Assembly: GCA_947626575.1 (NCBI GenBank)
Contig: CANQSR010000014.1
Location: forward strand, 1 to 50,132
From: an uncultured Clostridia bacterium
Lineage (GTDB): Bacteria; Bacillota; Clostridia; Christensenellales; Borkfalkiaceae
Reading direction: 5' to 3'
DNA: 50,132 nucleotides
Shown piece by piece: positions 7,004 to 14,897 of the stretch (position 1 is the stretch's first letter; every line of letters starts with the position of its first letter). The notes beneath the pieces were generated by a model, which had not been told where the DNA came from, did not search any database, and saw only the letters and a list, made by a program, of their open reading frames with translations. Position numbers and translations under genes: made by a program.

Positions 7004-8070
7004 GGCCTCCCGCATACAGGTTGAAGGGGCAAACACTGCACATCGCAGACATGTTGAAGGCACAGCCCCGCCACATCTCATTCCATACGCCGGGGCATAA
7101 GCGCGCGGGCGCGGACATCACAGAACTCTCTTATTCGGATTGTCTCGCGCATCCCGAAGGCGTTTTGGCGGCGGCGGAGCGCGATATTGCAAAGATCCTT
7201 GGGGCGGCGGCGAGCTTCATCCTCACCGACGGCAGCACGTCGGGCGTCTTTGCCATGGTCTATGCCCTCAGGGCGGCGGGGGCAACAAGCCTCGCCGTTC
7301 CCGCTTTTTCCCATCCGAGCGTGTGGCATGCTTGCGGCGTGATGGGGATAAAAACGCACCCCATCCCCCAAATTACGCGCTTCGGGATCCCCCAACAGCC
7401 GCAGGAAGAGGATATTGCGGAGGCCCTCGCGCAGGCGGACGCCCTGCTTCTCACTTCCCCCGATTATTACGGCAACTTCCCGCCGCTCGCGGCGGCGCGG
7501 CGGCTCGCGGACGGGGCGGGGAAACCGCTCCTAATTGACGGCGCGCACGGCGCGCATCTGCATTTCGGCGAACTCTATGCGGGGCGGTATGCCGACCTCT
7601 GGGTGGACGGCGTCCACAAATCGCTCCCCGCGCTCACGCAGGGGGCCGTCGTCTCGGCGAAGGAACCTATGTGGGCGGAAAAGCTGAAAAAGGGCGTCCT
7701 TACCTTCCGCACGACGTCGCCCTCGTACCCCGTCATGGCGAGCGTGGAATATGCCGTAAAATATCCGCGCAATCTTGCCGTCGAAGAGGCTTCCGAAGCC
7801 TTCAAACGCAGACATGGGTGCCTCGGAAACCGTGATTGGAGCAAGATCCTCATCCCGTTTGCCTCCCCGTGCGATGCGCAGAGATATTTGGAGGCGCGGG
7901 GCGTATATCCCGAATTTAACGACGGAAACTATCTGATGTTCTACCTTTCCCCCTGCACCAAGGTGGGGGAACTCAAAAAGCTCGGACGGCTCATCGGCGG
8001 CCTTCCCCTTGGGGAGGTCCCGCAGGATGCGCCGGCGGGGGTCATCCCCATGTATTCGGAGGAACCGTGA
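7000..8070 (+). CDS. Short Orn/Lys/Arg decarboxylase-family PLP protein
   Basis: This is a PLP-dependent fold-type I protein of 356 residues. FHTPGHK (28-34) is the family's N-terminal signature. LTDGSTSG (75-82) matches the phosphate-binding loop, and LIDGAHGAHLHFG (178-190) carries the cofactor-contacting aspartate D180 in a DGAHG variant of the usual DEAHG. VDGVHKSLPALTQ (202-214) supplies the Schiff-base lysine K207. Full-length relatives are about 450-490 residues, and here the C-terminal domain is mostly missing. In Bacillus the same position upstream of the tmk-holB region holds yaaO, a member of this family, so context supports the assignment, though no tmk is visible here. The substrate is unknown. 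Confidence 0.85.
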   Translation: MRPPAYRLKGQTLHIADMLKAQPRHISFHTPGHKRAGADITELSYSDCLAHPEGVLAAAERDIAKILGAAASFILTDGSTSGVFAMVYALRAAGATSLAVPAFSHPSVWHACGVMGIKTHPIPQITRFGIPQQPQEEDIAEALAQADALLLTSPDYYGNFPPLAAARRLADGAGKPLLIDGAHGAHLHFGELYAGRYADLWVDGVHKSLPALTQGAVVSAKEPMWAEKLKKGVLTFRTTSPSYPVMASVEYAVKYPRNLAVEEASEAFKRRHGCLGNRDWSKILIPFASPCDAQRYLEARGVYPEFNDGNYLMFYLSPCTKVGELKKLGRLIGGLPLGEVPQDAPAGVIPMYSEEP

Positions 8071-8999
8071 AAACGCTCCTGCACAGCACCATGGCCTATC
8101 GGCTCTTTGCGGCCGAAGCGGCGCGCGGCGAGGCCGCGCAGACGTCGCTCGTCCTCTTCCCCGACGGGGAGTATCTGAGGATGCTGCTCAAAGAGTTGGC
8201 CTCCGCCTTTTTCGGCGACGCGCGCATCTCGTCCCTCATCGGGCGGGAGAGCTTTTCCGATTGCCATATCTACCCCGCCGCGGGGCAGAAATATACGGTG
8301 GACGTGGCCGAAGCTATCGTGGAGGAGAGCGCGCTGAGGCCCGTCGAGGGGGGAAAGATGCTCTTCGTCCTCGATGCGTTCCACACGGCCATGCCCGTTG
8401 TGCAGAACAAACTTCTGAAACTCTTCGAAGAGCCGCCCGCGGGCGTCTATTTCCTCATCGGGGCGACGGCGGAACATGCCATCCTGCCCACCGTGCTTTC
8501 CCGCGCGGAGAAGTTTTCCATCCAACCCTTTTCCGAACAGGAGATACGAGGCGCGCTCGGCCGTACCCATGCCGGGGAGGCGGGGATCGCGGAAGCGGCG
8601 GCGGCGAGCGGCGGAATCTATTCCGCGGCGGAAAAATTGCTCACGGGCGGCGGGAAGGAATTTGCCGAAGCCGAGGATTTTTTCGCGGGGAAGAATATCG
8701 AGGCGCTCGCAAGGAGCGTGGGGGAGAAGAAGGATAAAACGGCCTTCTTTGCGGCCTTGAAGCTGGTCGCGCGGGACCTCATGTTGCTTTCGGCGGGGCA
8801 GGGCGCGTATTGCGCGCGCAGGACGCCCGCGATGGAGCGCATCGCGCGGGAGTACCCGACGGGCGCGCTCATTTCGGCGGTCGCCTTCATCGGAGAGGCC
8901 GAACGGGACATAAAATTCAACGCCAATCCCGCACAGGCGGCGCTTGCGCTGTATGTGCGCATCCAAAAGGAGTGTAAGACGTGGCAAAAGTTGTCGTGA
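8067..8999 (+). CDS. holB: DNA polymerase III delta' subunit
   Basis: The delta' subunit is a rigid part of the clamp loader that loads the sliding clamp at the fork. The 310-residue protein shows the family's central stretch VVQNKLLKLFEEPPAGVYFLI (about 112-132), followed by ILPTVLSRAEKFSI (138-151). No functional Walker A is present, which is normal for delta' proteins outside the DnaX type, and the N-terminal part is divergent. The start is a GTG overlapping the previous stop (GTGA), and the end overlaps ricT by 19 bases. The holB-ricT pair is typical of Bacillota. Confidence 0.88.
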   Translation: MKTLLHSTMAYRLFAAEAARGEAAQTSLVLFPDGEYLRMLLKELASAFFGDARISSLIGRESFSDCHIYPAAGQKYTVDVAEAIVEESALRPVEGGKMLFVLDAFHTAMPVVQNKLLKLFEEPPAGVYFLIGATAEHAILPTVLSRAEKFSIQPFSEQEIRGALGRTHAGEAGIAEAAAASGGIYSAAEKLLTGGGKEFAEAEDFFAGKNIEALARSVGEKKDKTAFFAALKLVARDLMLLSAGQGAYCARRTPAMERIAREYPTGALISAVAFIGEAERDIKFNANPAQAALALYVRIQKECKTWQKLS

Positions 9000-9832
9000 T
9001 AAAATTCAAGGGCAATCCCAAACCCTATTATTTCGCATGCAGCGAGCTGGAACTCAAACGCGGGCAGAACGTCGTCGTGGAGACGTCGCGCGGCCTCGAA
9101 TTCGGCACGGTGATCCAGCCGGAGTTCGAAGTGGGGGCGGAAAAGATCGTATCGCCGCTCAAACCCGTTCTCCGCGTGGCGACGCCGCAGGACGAGGAGA
9201 CGGTGCGCCGCAACGAGGCGCGCCGCGGCGACGCGATGAAGATCTGCAAGGAGAAGATCGCGGCGCACGGCCTCCCCATGAAGCTCATCGACTGCGAATT
9301 TACCTTCGACGGGAGCAAGGTGATCTTCACGTTTACCGCCGAGAACCGCGTGGACTTCCGTGAACTCGTCAAAGATCTCGCCTCGGTATTCCGCATCCGC
9401 ATCGAACTGAGGCAGGTGGGGAGCCGCGACGAAGTGAAGTCATTGGGCGGCATTGCGCCGTGCGGGCGGGTATGCTGTTGTGCGGGCGCCATGCCCGATT
9501 TCAACAAAGTAAGCATCAAGATGGCAAAAAACCAAGGCCTTTCGCTCAATCCCACCAAGATTTCGGGGCTTTGCGGCAGACTGATGTGTTGCCTTGCCTA
9601 TGAGAACGAGTACTATGCGGGCGCATGCAAGAAGATGCCCAAGCTGGGGTCGATGGTCGGCTCGCCCGAAGGCAAGGGCGCGGTCATTGCGGTGGACATG
9701 CTCAAAATGACGGTGCGCATCAAGATCGAGAAGGACGGGGCGGTATTTTACCGTGATTACCCCGTTTCGGAGCTTTCGTTCAAGGCGGCGGGGAAGGACG
9801 AACCGCAGGACGGCGACGACCCCGCAGAGTGA
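8981..9832 (+). CDS. ricT: PSP1 / YaaT-family Fe-S protein RicT
   Basis: RicT (YaaT) is part of the Y-complex with RicA and RicF. In Bacillus this complex promotes RNase Y-dependent mRNA maturation and affects sporulation and competence. The 283-residue protein has the PSP1 domain (about 55-150) followed by the cysteine-rich region: C161, C165-C167, then C198, C203, C204 and C216 (CGRVCCC ... CGRLMCC). These cysteines are the likely Fe-S ligands. A GTG at 8981 preceded by AAGGAG is the start. It is the last gene of the greA operon. A 54-bp hairpin repeat, not a classical terminator, begins 55 bases beyond the stop. Confidence 0.93.
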   Translation: MAKVVVIKFKGNPKPYYFACSELELKRGQNVVVETSRGLEFGTVIQPEFEVGAEKIVSPLKPVLRVATPQDEETVRRNEARRGDAMKICKEKIAAHGLPMKLIDCEFTFDGSKVIFTFTAENRVDFRELVKDLASVFRIRIELRQVGSRDEVKSLGGIAPCGRVCCCAGAMPDFNKVSIKMAKNQGLSLNPTKISGLCGRLMCCLAYENEYYAGACKKMPKLGSMVGSPEGKGAVIAVDMLKMTVRIKIEKDGAVFYRDYPVSELSFKAAGKDEPQDGDDPAE

Positions 9833-9887
9833 TACGAGCGCTTGGCGCCCCCACAAGTAGGGGCAGGTCTCGTCGCCCCTTATAGGT

Positions 9888-9941
9888 CGCAAAACGCGCT
9901 TCTCGCACATCAGCACAGTGTGCTGTGGGCGGCGTTTTGCG
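9888..9941 (+). repeat. 54-bp double-hairpin element, copy A
   Basis: The outer arms are CGCAAAACGC (9888-9897) and GCGTTTTGCG (9932-9941), and the inner hairpin is CAGCACA G TGTGCTG (9911-9925). An essentially identical copy lies inverted at 32610-32663. Both copies are 35-55 bases beyond the stop of a gene and in the same orientation as that gene. Confidence 0.8.
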
Positions 9942-10329
9942 GTGAGTGTCCGCGCGAGGTTTCTATTGTCATCTAAGCGCGTCACGAGTCATAGGCGAAG
10001 TAGCGCATCGCAAGGCACGAACGGTGACCGTCCGACCGAAGCTTCTATTGTGGACCAAGGTCGTCACAAGCCGAAGGCGAAGTAACGCGGGGTTCTACCC
10101 GCGTGAGACAGCTCCGCCCGCAGGACGGTGGTGGGGGCCCCCCCCCTCCTTGGGGAGTGGGGTAGGGGAGTGGGGAATAAATCCGTCACCCTGAGCCTGC
10201 CGAAGGGTCACATTATTATTATCCCCACCTCAGTCACGCTCGCGCGTGACAGCTCCTCCCCAAGGAGGCGCTTTTCACCCCCCCCATCCGTCACTCGCTC
10301 CGCTCGTGCCACCCTCCCCCCGTTAGGGG

Positions 10330-10568
10330 TAGGGCTATCAATTATTTGCCTTAGCCCGAATTTACTTCGGGCGTGGGCGACCCAATTTGCAGAGCCCTGT
10401 CTGCTTGTTGTCCGTTGGAACGATTAAGAGGGCCAAGAAAGGTAAGCCGTCAACGCACATTTCCCTCACGGAAATTTGTTTGGGGCATGTTGATGCACCC
10501 CCTACCTAAATCCTCCCCCCTCATGTATAAGGGGGGAGGCTCGGTTATACCCAAACAAATTTCGTGAA
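10330..10568 (-). repeat. Mosaic element, inverted copy 4
   Basis: This is the reverse complement of the element type at 2148. The arms are 10465-10483 (CTCACGGAAATTTGTTTGG) and 10551-10568 (CCAAACAAATTTCGTGAA). The inner bases of the arms are TTTGG/CCAAA, where copies 1 and 2 have TTTTGC/GCAAAA, so pairing is kept by compensating change. The insert contains CCTCCCCCC ... GGGGGGAGG, itself a hairpin. Confidence 0.75.
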
Positions 10569-10586
10569 ACTTTTTGCCGAAAACTC

Positions 10587-10615
10587 TTTACGCCCGTTTC
10601 AAGATGTGATATAAT
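10587..10615 (+). promoter_or_regulatory. Promoter of the ferredoxin gene
   Basis: TTTACG (10587-10592), a 17-base spacer and a perfect TATAAT (10610-10615). The ferredoxin ATG lies 28 bases downstream, after GGAGGT. Confidence 0.8.
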
Positions 10616-10643
10616 ACGGATAAGAATTTATGGAGGTGGACCC

Positions 10644-10811
10644 ATGGCTCATACCATTTCGGACGCATGTGTGGCCTGCGGCGCTTGCGCAGACACTTGC
10701 CCCGTCGGTGCGATCTCTGCGGGCGATCCGACGTACGTCGTCGATCCCGACGTCTGCATCGACTGCGGTGCTTGCGAGGACGGATGCCCTACGGGAGCGA
10801 TCACCGCGTAA
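10644..10811 (+). CDS. 2[4Fe-4S] ferredoxin (55 aa)
   Basis: This is a clostridial-type 8Fe ferredoxin, a small soluble one-electron carrier used by oxidoreductases such as PFOR and hydrogenases. The two cluster motifs are complete: C9-x2-C12-x2-C15-x3-C19-P and C38-x2-C41-x2-C44-x3-C48-P, separated by the usual short hairpin. The length (55 aa) is exactly that of the family. It has GGAGGT seven bases upstream, its own promoter and its own terminator, so it is an independent unit. Its presence supports an anaerobic, fermentative host. Confidence 0.97.
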   Translation: MAHTISDACVACGACADTCPVGAISAGDPTYVVDPDVCIDCGACEDGCPTGAITA

Positions 10812-10819
10812 AGCAAAAC

Positions 10820-10853
10820 AAAAGAGGGCGCGGGCGTTCCCGCGCTCTTTTTT
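10820..10853 (+). terminator. Terminator of the ferredoxin gene
   Basis: AAAGAG(G)GCGCGGG and CCCGCGCTCTTT form a stem with one bulged G and a CGTT loop, followed by TTT. It begins nine bases after the stop. Confidence 0.88.
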
Positions 10854-10898
10854 ACTGCTTTTCATCTCCGCCCCTTGGGCCGCCACGTCAATATAAGT

Positions 10899-11576
10899 AT
10901 GCAAGTCATTGAACCGCTCCTCATCGGAAATTACCGCATCATACAGGATACCGAACGCTACCGCTTCACGTCGGATGCGGTGCTTTTGGCGCGCTTCGTG
11001 AAGGCAAAGAGAGGGGAGAACGTCGCCGATTTCTGCGCGGGAAGCGGCGTCGTCGGCCTGCATTTCTATGCCGAAAACCACAGCGTCTCCCGCGTTACCT
11101 TCTTCGAAGCCGACCCATACCTTGCCGAAATGAGCAGGCAGACCGTCGCCTTAAACGGACTCGATGACGTCATCGGGGTGGAGCATGTCCGCGTTCAGGA
11201 CATCGGAAAGGAGTTTTGCGAACAGTTTTCGCTCATCCTCTGCAACCCGCCTTATGAGCGCGCGGCGGGCGGTTTTGCGAATGCAGACAGCGCCAAGGCC
11301 CCCTGCCGCAAAGAGCTTACGCTCTCCCTCGGCGAACTCGCGGCAAGCGCCGTCCGTTGCCTGAAATTCGGGGGAAGATTTGCGCTGATCCACCGCGCGG
11401 ACCGCGTCGCCGAACTGCTCTATACCTTAAAGGCCAACGCGCTCGAACCCAAGAAATTGCAATTCGTTGCGGGAAGGAGCTATAAAAAGCCCTATGCCGT
11501 CATGGTCATGGCGGTAAAGGGGGGAAAGGAGGGTGTGGACGTTTTGCCCACCCTCGCCAATCAAGGAGAAGTATGA
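10899..11576 (+). CDS. TrmN6/YfiC-like SAM-dependent methyltransferase
   Basis: This is a class I methyltransferase of 225 residues, like Bacillus YabB and E. coli TrmN6, which methylates N6 of A37 in tRNA1(Val). Visible motifs are FTSDAVLLARF (23-33), the SAM loop DFCAGSGVVGL (44-54), the acidic residues FFEADPY that end strand 2 (68-74), and the catalytic NPPY (116-119), which is specific for N6-adenine and related methylation. The ATG at 10899 gives the family start; there is no good ribosome site and no clear promoter. It overlaps rsmI by ATGA, the same pairing as yabB-yabC in Bacillus. Confidence 0.88.
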   Translation: MQVIEPLLIGNYRIIQDTERYRFTSDAVLLARFVKAKRGENVADFCAGSGVVGLHFYAENHSVSRVTFFEADPYLAEMSRQTVALNGLDDVIGVEHVRVQDIGKEFCEQFSLILCNPPYERAAGGFANADSAKAPCRKELTLSLGELAASAVRCLKFGGRFALIHRADRVAELLYTLKANALEPKKLQFVAGRSYKKPYAVMVMAVKGGKEGVDVLPTLANQGEV

Positions 11577-12367
11577 TCACATTCGTCGCAACGCCCATCG
11601 GGAATTTGAAGGATATCACGCTGCGCGCGCTCGAAGAACTGCGCGCCGCAGACGTTGTGTTTTGCGAGGATACCCGCAACACCATACGCCTGCTCTCCGC
11701 TTACGACATCAGAAAGCCGCTCGTCGCCTGCCATAAGTTCAACGAGCGCGAGGCGGCGGAAAAGCTCATTGCCCTCTCGCGGGAAGGGAAGCGCATCGCC
11801 GTCGTATCGGATGCGGGCATGCCCGTCATTTCCGATCCCGGCAACACCGTCTGCCGCATGCTGCGCGAGGCGGGGGAGGCCTACACCGTCCTCCCCGGCC
11901 CCTGCGCCTTCGTCTGCGCGCTCGTCCTCTCCGCCTTCCCCGCCGACGGGTTCACCTTTATCGGCTTTCTTCCCGAAAAGACTTCCAAACGGCGCGAAGA
12001 ACTCAAACGGCATACCCATGTCCGAGGTAGCCTCATCTTTCACGTCGCCCCGCAGGATATCGACGACTATGTTTCGCTCATGTATGAGGCGTTCGGCGAC
12101 CGCCGCGCCTGTCTGGTGCGCGAGATCTCCAAGATCCACGAACAGGCGCAGGATTTTACGCTCGCGGAGGGGTACCGCGGCGAGAAGCGGGGGGAGTGCA
12201 TCCTCATCGTGGAGGGCGCGCCCGAAGAGCGGCCGTCGGGGACGCCGCGAGAACGCATTGCCGCGTATATGCAGGATGGGTGCGAGAAAAAAGAGGCGTT
12301 GAAGCGCGTCGCCAAGGAGTTCGGCATCTCCAAGAGCGAACTCTATAAGGAGACGCTCGACCTTTGA
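11573..12367 (+). CDS. rsmI: 16S rRNA (cytidine(1402)-2'-O)-methyltransferase
   Basis: RsmI adds the 2'-O-methyl group on C1402 of 16S rRNA in the decoding centre. The 264-residue protein has the tetrapyrrole-methylase-like fold: VATPIGNLKDIT at the N-terminus, CEDTRNT (about 31-37), VVSDAGMPVISDPG (77-90), LPGPCAF (103-109) and ISKIHEQ near residue 186. The C-terminus carries a helical extension ending with a predicted helix-turn-helix (KRVAKEFGISKSELYKETL). GGAGA precedes the ATG. One CGGACATGG word lies inside (12016-12024). Confidence 0.96.
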   Translation: MITFVATPIGNLKDITLRALEELRAADVVFCEDTRNTIRLLSAYDIRKPLVACHKFNEREAAEKLIALSREGKRIAVVSDAGMPVISDPGNTVCRMLREAGEAYTVLPGPCAFVCALVLSAFPADGFTFIGFLPEKTSKRREELKRHTHVRGSLIFHVAPQDIDDYVSLMYEAFGDRRACLVREISKIHEQAQDFTLAEGYRGEKRGECILIVEGAPEERPSGTPRERIAAYMQDGCEKKEALKRVAKEFGISKSELYKETLDL

Positions 12368-12470
12368 GCCGTCACCCTCCGCGAAGCAAAATCTATTGAG
12401 CGGATGCGCGGGGAAAATTCTTAAAAGTGTGAATTTTTTCGGAAAATTTTATTGAACGGCCTTTTTTTGG

Positions 12471-12499
12471 TTGCCAAGAAGGGGCCGTCTTGTTATAAT
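12471..12499 (+). promoter_or_regulatory. Promoter placed for leaderless transcription
   Basis: TTGCCA (12471-12476), a 17-base spacer and TATAAT (12494-12499). The ATG of the next gene is at 12506, six bases beyond the -10 box, so transcription should start at the start codon. Confidence 0.8.
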
Positions 12500-12505
12500 G
12501 GCGCT

Positions 12506-13981
12506 ATGCTTTTACAGGCGTTTCCGGGCATCAGGAAGGTCGTTGCGCCCCTGCATCTCGGCGAATTTTTCCGCTCTCCCATGTACTGCGTTCTCATCGT
12601 GGCGCTCATGCTCATCTCCGAGCTGTTCGCGGTGGAACTCGCGGTATTTTATTGTATGCTCCTTCTCACGGCCATCGGATTTTTGCTGACGGAGGAGACG
12701 GTCTGCGGGCTTCCCGTCGCCTGTTGCGCATATATGACCATTGCGCTCAAAAACAATCCCATCAAGCATCCTGAGACCACTATTTTCGCGCAGCCCGTGT
12801 TTATGGTCCAGCTCTTCTTTATCGTCGGCGTTTTAGCCCTTCTCGTCGTCGTGAAGTTTGCGATGCACCTCATCGCGCGGGACGGGCGCGTGCCGTGGCC
12901 GCGGCTATTCGGGGGGCTTGCCGTTCTCGGCGCCGCATACGTGTTGGGCGGCGCGTGCAGTTCGCACTATTCCGCCGGCACCGCCCTCTTCGGCGCGGGG
13001 CAGTTCCTTTCGCTCTCCCTGCTCTATGTGTTTTTCTCCTGCACGGTGGATTTCAAAACGCTCCCGCGCTCCTATCTTCCCGCGCTGTTTACGCTCATCG
13101 GATGCGCGATGTGCGCGGAGATCGCGGACATGTATATCACGAACCGCGTCTTTTCCGCGGCGACGGTGGACCGCGGTCTGCTCTATACGGGCTGGGGTGT
13201 CTATAACAACGTGGCGTGCGTCATGGCGATGTGCATCTCCGCGCCCGCGTACTTTGCTGTCAAAAAGCAGAGATGGGGTTGGGTTTTTACCGCCTTGGCG
13301 GCGCTCTTTTACGTGGCGACCTGCTTCACGCAGAGCCGCGGGGGCATCCTGTTCGGCACCGTCGTCGCGCTGTGCTGTGCGGCCTATATTCTGATCGCTT
13401 CGGGAAGGTACAGGCGGCAGCACATTGCAGTATGTATCTTTGTGGTATTGGCGGGGCTGGTGTTTATGTGCATCTGCCGCGAGGTATTCGAGACCATTTT
13501 CCGCTCCGTCCTCGATAAGGGCGCCGATCCGAGTTACCGCGATACGCTCTATGCCCGCTGTTGGGAGGCGTATTTGGGGTGTCCCTATTTCGGCGTGGGA
13601 TTTTACGATACGCCGGGCTTCACCTTTGTGACGGGGGCCTATCACTTCATGCCGCCGCGCTCGCACGATACCTATATCCAACTCTTGGCCTCGTGCGGGA
13701 CGCTGGGCCTTGCGGCGTACCTCATCCACCGTGCAGATACGTTGGTTTTGCTGTTGCGGCGGCGGTCGCACGAGAAGGTATTTGTGCTGTTTTCCATTGC
13801 GGCGCTCATGCTGACGAGCATCGTGGACTGCAATTTCTTCAACTTCGGGCCGGGGATCATTTACAGCATCCTGCTCGCCTATGCGGAGTGGGAGGACCGC
13901 AGAACGTTTGCGGAACGGGCGTCGCTGCATTTTGCGGAGATGTCGCGGGCCTGCGATAGGCGTTCCCTGCGGTCTCTATAA
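12506..13981 (+). CDS. O-antigen ligase/polymerase-like membrane protein
   Basis: This is a 491-residue polytopic membrane protein with about 12 hydrophobic segments from residue 28 to the C-terminus. It fits the Wzy/WaaL superfamily (O-antigen ligase domain). Conserved features are QSRGG (near residue 288), a large extracytoplasmic loop with YWEAYLGCPYFGVGFYDTPG-like character (near 350-370; here CWEAYLGCPYFGVGF), and SHDTYIQLLASCGTLGL (near 389). Members transfer or polymerise undecaprenyl-linked glycans, and the substrate is unknown here. The gene stands alone without glycan genes nearby. No ribosome site precedes the ATG, and the promoter spacing predicts a leaderless mRNA. Confidence 0.8.
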   Translation: MLLQAFPGIRKVVAPLHLGEFFRSPMYCVLIVALMLISELFAVELAVFYCMLLLTAIGFLLTEETVCGLPVACCAYMTIALKNNPIKHPETTIFAQPVFMVQLFFIVGVLALLVVVKFAMHLIARDGRVPWPRLFGGLAVLGAAYVLGGACSSHYSAGTALFGAGQFLSLSLLYVFFSCTVDFKTLPRSYLPALFTLIGCAMCAEIADMYITNRVFSAATVDRGLLYTGWGVYNNVACVMAMCISAPAYFAVKKQRWGWVFTALAALFYVATCFTQSRGGILFGTVVALCCAAYILIASGRYRRQHIAVCIFVVLAGLVFMCICREVFETIFRSVLDKGADPSYRDTLYARCWEAYLGCPYFGVGFYDTPGFTFVTGAYHFMPPRSHDTYIQLLASCGTLGLAAYLIHRADTLVLLLRRRSHEKVFVLFSIAALMLTSIVDCNFFNFGPGIIYSILLAYAEWEDRRTFAERASLHFAEMSRACDRRSLRSL

Positions 13982-14650
13982 GGGACGAACGGCCTACCCT
14001 CTCCCTGGGGAGAGGGATTCAGGGAGTGGGGATAAATCCGTCACCCTGAGCTTGCCGAAGGGTCACATTATTACATTAAGGAGATTCCTCGTCGCTCCGC
14101 TCCTCGGAATGACGTGATAGACGTCTCGCCCACCCCTTGAGGGGTGGGTGTCACGAGCTTGCGAGTGACGGAAGGGGTGTCATACAAATCACCCCCACCT
14201 GACGCGGCAAAGCCGCGCCACCCGCCCCCTTAAAAAGGGGGCAGGTCTTGTCGCCCCTTGTAGGGGAGATGTCGAGCGATAGCGAGGCAGAGGGGTTTTG
14301 AAATCCTTTCGGCCGCTCGCCCCCACGTCATTTCGAACCCCGCAGGGGTGAGGAATCTCAACTTTGAGATTCCTCGTCGCTCCGCTCCTCGGAATGACGT
14401 ATAGAAGCTTCGGTCGGACGGAATGACGTATAGAAGCTTCGGTCGGACGGAATGACGTATGGAAGCCTCGGTCGGACGGAATGACGAACGGGTTACCCTC
14501 TCCCTGGGGAGAGGGATTCAGGGAGTGGGGGGTAAAAACCGTCACCCTGAGCTTGTCGAAGGGTCACATTATGACCCCCCCTCAGTCACGCTCGCGCGTG
14601 ACAGCTCCTCCCCAAGGAGGCGCTTTCCTCATCCGTCACGGCTACCGTGT
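13982..14650. repeat. Interspersed repeat cluster
   Basis: There is no credible gene. Two copies of CCCTCTCCCTGGGGAGAGGG (near 13998 and 14495) are each followed by a TTCAGGGAGTGGGG segment and an ACCCTGAGCTTG ... GAAGGGTCACATTAT repeat (14041-14073 and 14541-14572). Three tandem copies of a GGAATGACGTATAGAAGC/TTCGGTCGGAC unit occupy 14391-14487. A CCTCAGTCACGCTCGCG ... GGAGGCGC repeat lies at 14580-14626. The order of families matches 10130-10272, so whole segments of the mosaic are duplicated. Confidence 0.78.
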
Positions 14651-14754
14651 TTTTGCCGCAAGGCCCGTGTTTTTCATTTCATAGTGTTAATAAATAACAA
14701 GTCTTGTCACGAAGTTTTGGAAAAATACTTTTTGAAAATTTATCGGAAATTTGT

Positions 14755-14783
14755 TTTACAATCCGCGCCGTACGCGATATAAT
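14755..14783 (+). promoter_or_regulatory. Orphan promoter upstream of a non-coding unit
   Basis: TTTACA (14755-14760), a 17-base spacer and TATAAT (14778-14783). No plus-strand gene follows for more than 1.3 kb, only a terminator-like hairpin at 14849-14890. Confidence 0.75.
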
Positions 14784-14789
14784 GGGAGC

Positions 14790-14890
14790 ATAAAAGGTTG
14801 CGGAAGCGGCCGTCGAATACAGCTCATAATTTTCCCCCTTATCATATAGTAAACCACTCCGAGGCGCAAGTTTCGGGGTGGTTTACTTTT
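14790..14890 (+). ncRNA. Candidate small RNA (about 100 nt)
   Basis: An orphan promoter is followed about 65 bases later by a strong hairpin with a T-run, and nothing between them encodes a protein with a ribosome site. The predicted transcript starts near 14790 with AGCATAAAAGG. It contains a GGTTGCGGAAGCGGCCG self-complementary stretch and a pyrimidine-rich segment (TTTTCCCCCTTATC) near 14830-14844 that could pair with ribosome sites. I do not recognise it as 6S RNA, SRP RNA, tmRNA or RNase P RNA. Its product is predicted only. Confidence 0.5.
14849..14890 (+). terminator. Terminator of the candidate small RNA
   Basis: AGTAAACCACTCCGA (14849-14863) and TCGGGGTGGTTTACT (14873-14887) form a 15-bp stem with one G-U pair and a nine-base loop, followed by TTT. 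It also lies just past the spmB stop and may end that transcript, though the minus-strand T-run is poor. Confidence 0.75.
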
Positions 14891-14897
14891 ACCGCGC

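Larger units (their letters stand above)
9833..10586. repeat. Intergenic repeat region after ricT
   Basis: No gene is visible. From left to right: a CTTGGCGCCCC piece, the 54-bp double hairpin (9888-9941), a CGCGAGGTTTCTATTGTCATC repeat (9953-10010), GC-rich blocks (10110-10170), an ACCCTGAGC ... GAAGGGTCACATTATT repeat (10184-10215), a CACCTCAGTCACGCTCGCG ... GGAGGCGC repeat (10222-10272), and the inverted mosaic element at 10330-10568. Confidence 0.75.

Noticed and set aside
9833-10586. Insertion sequence in the large intergenic repeats
   Set aside because: No transposase frame or remnant, no target-site duplication that I can see; the pieces are short and mosaic.
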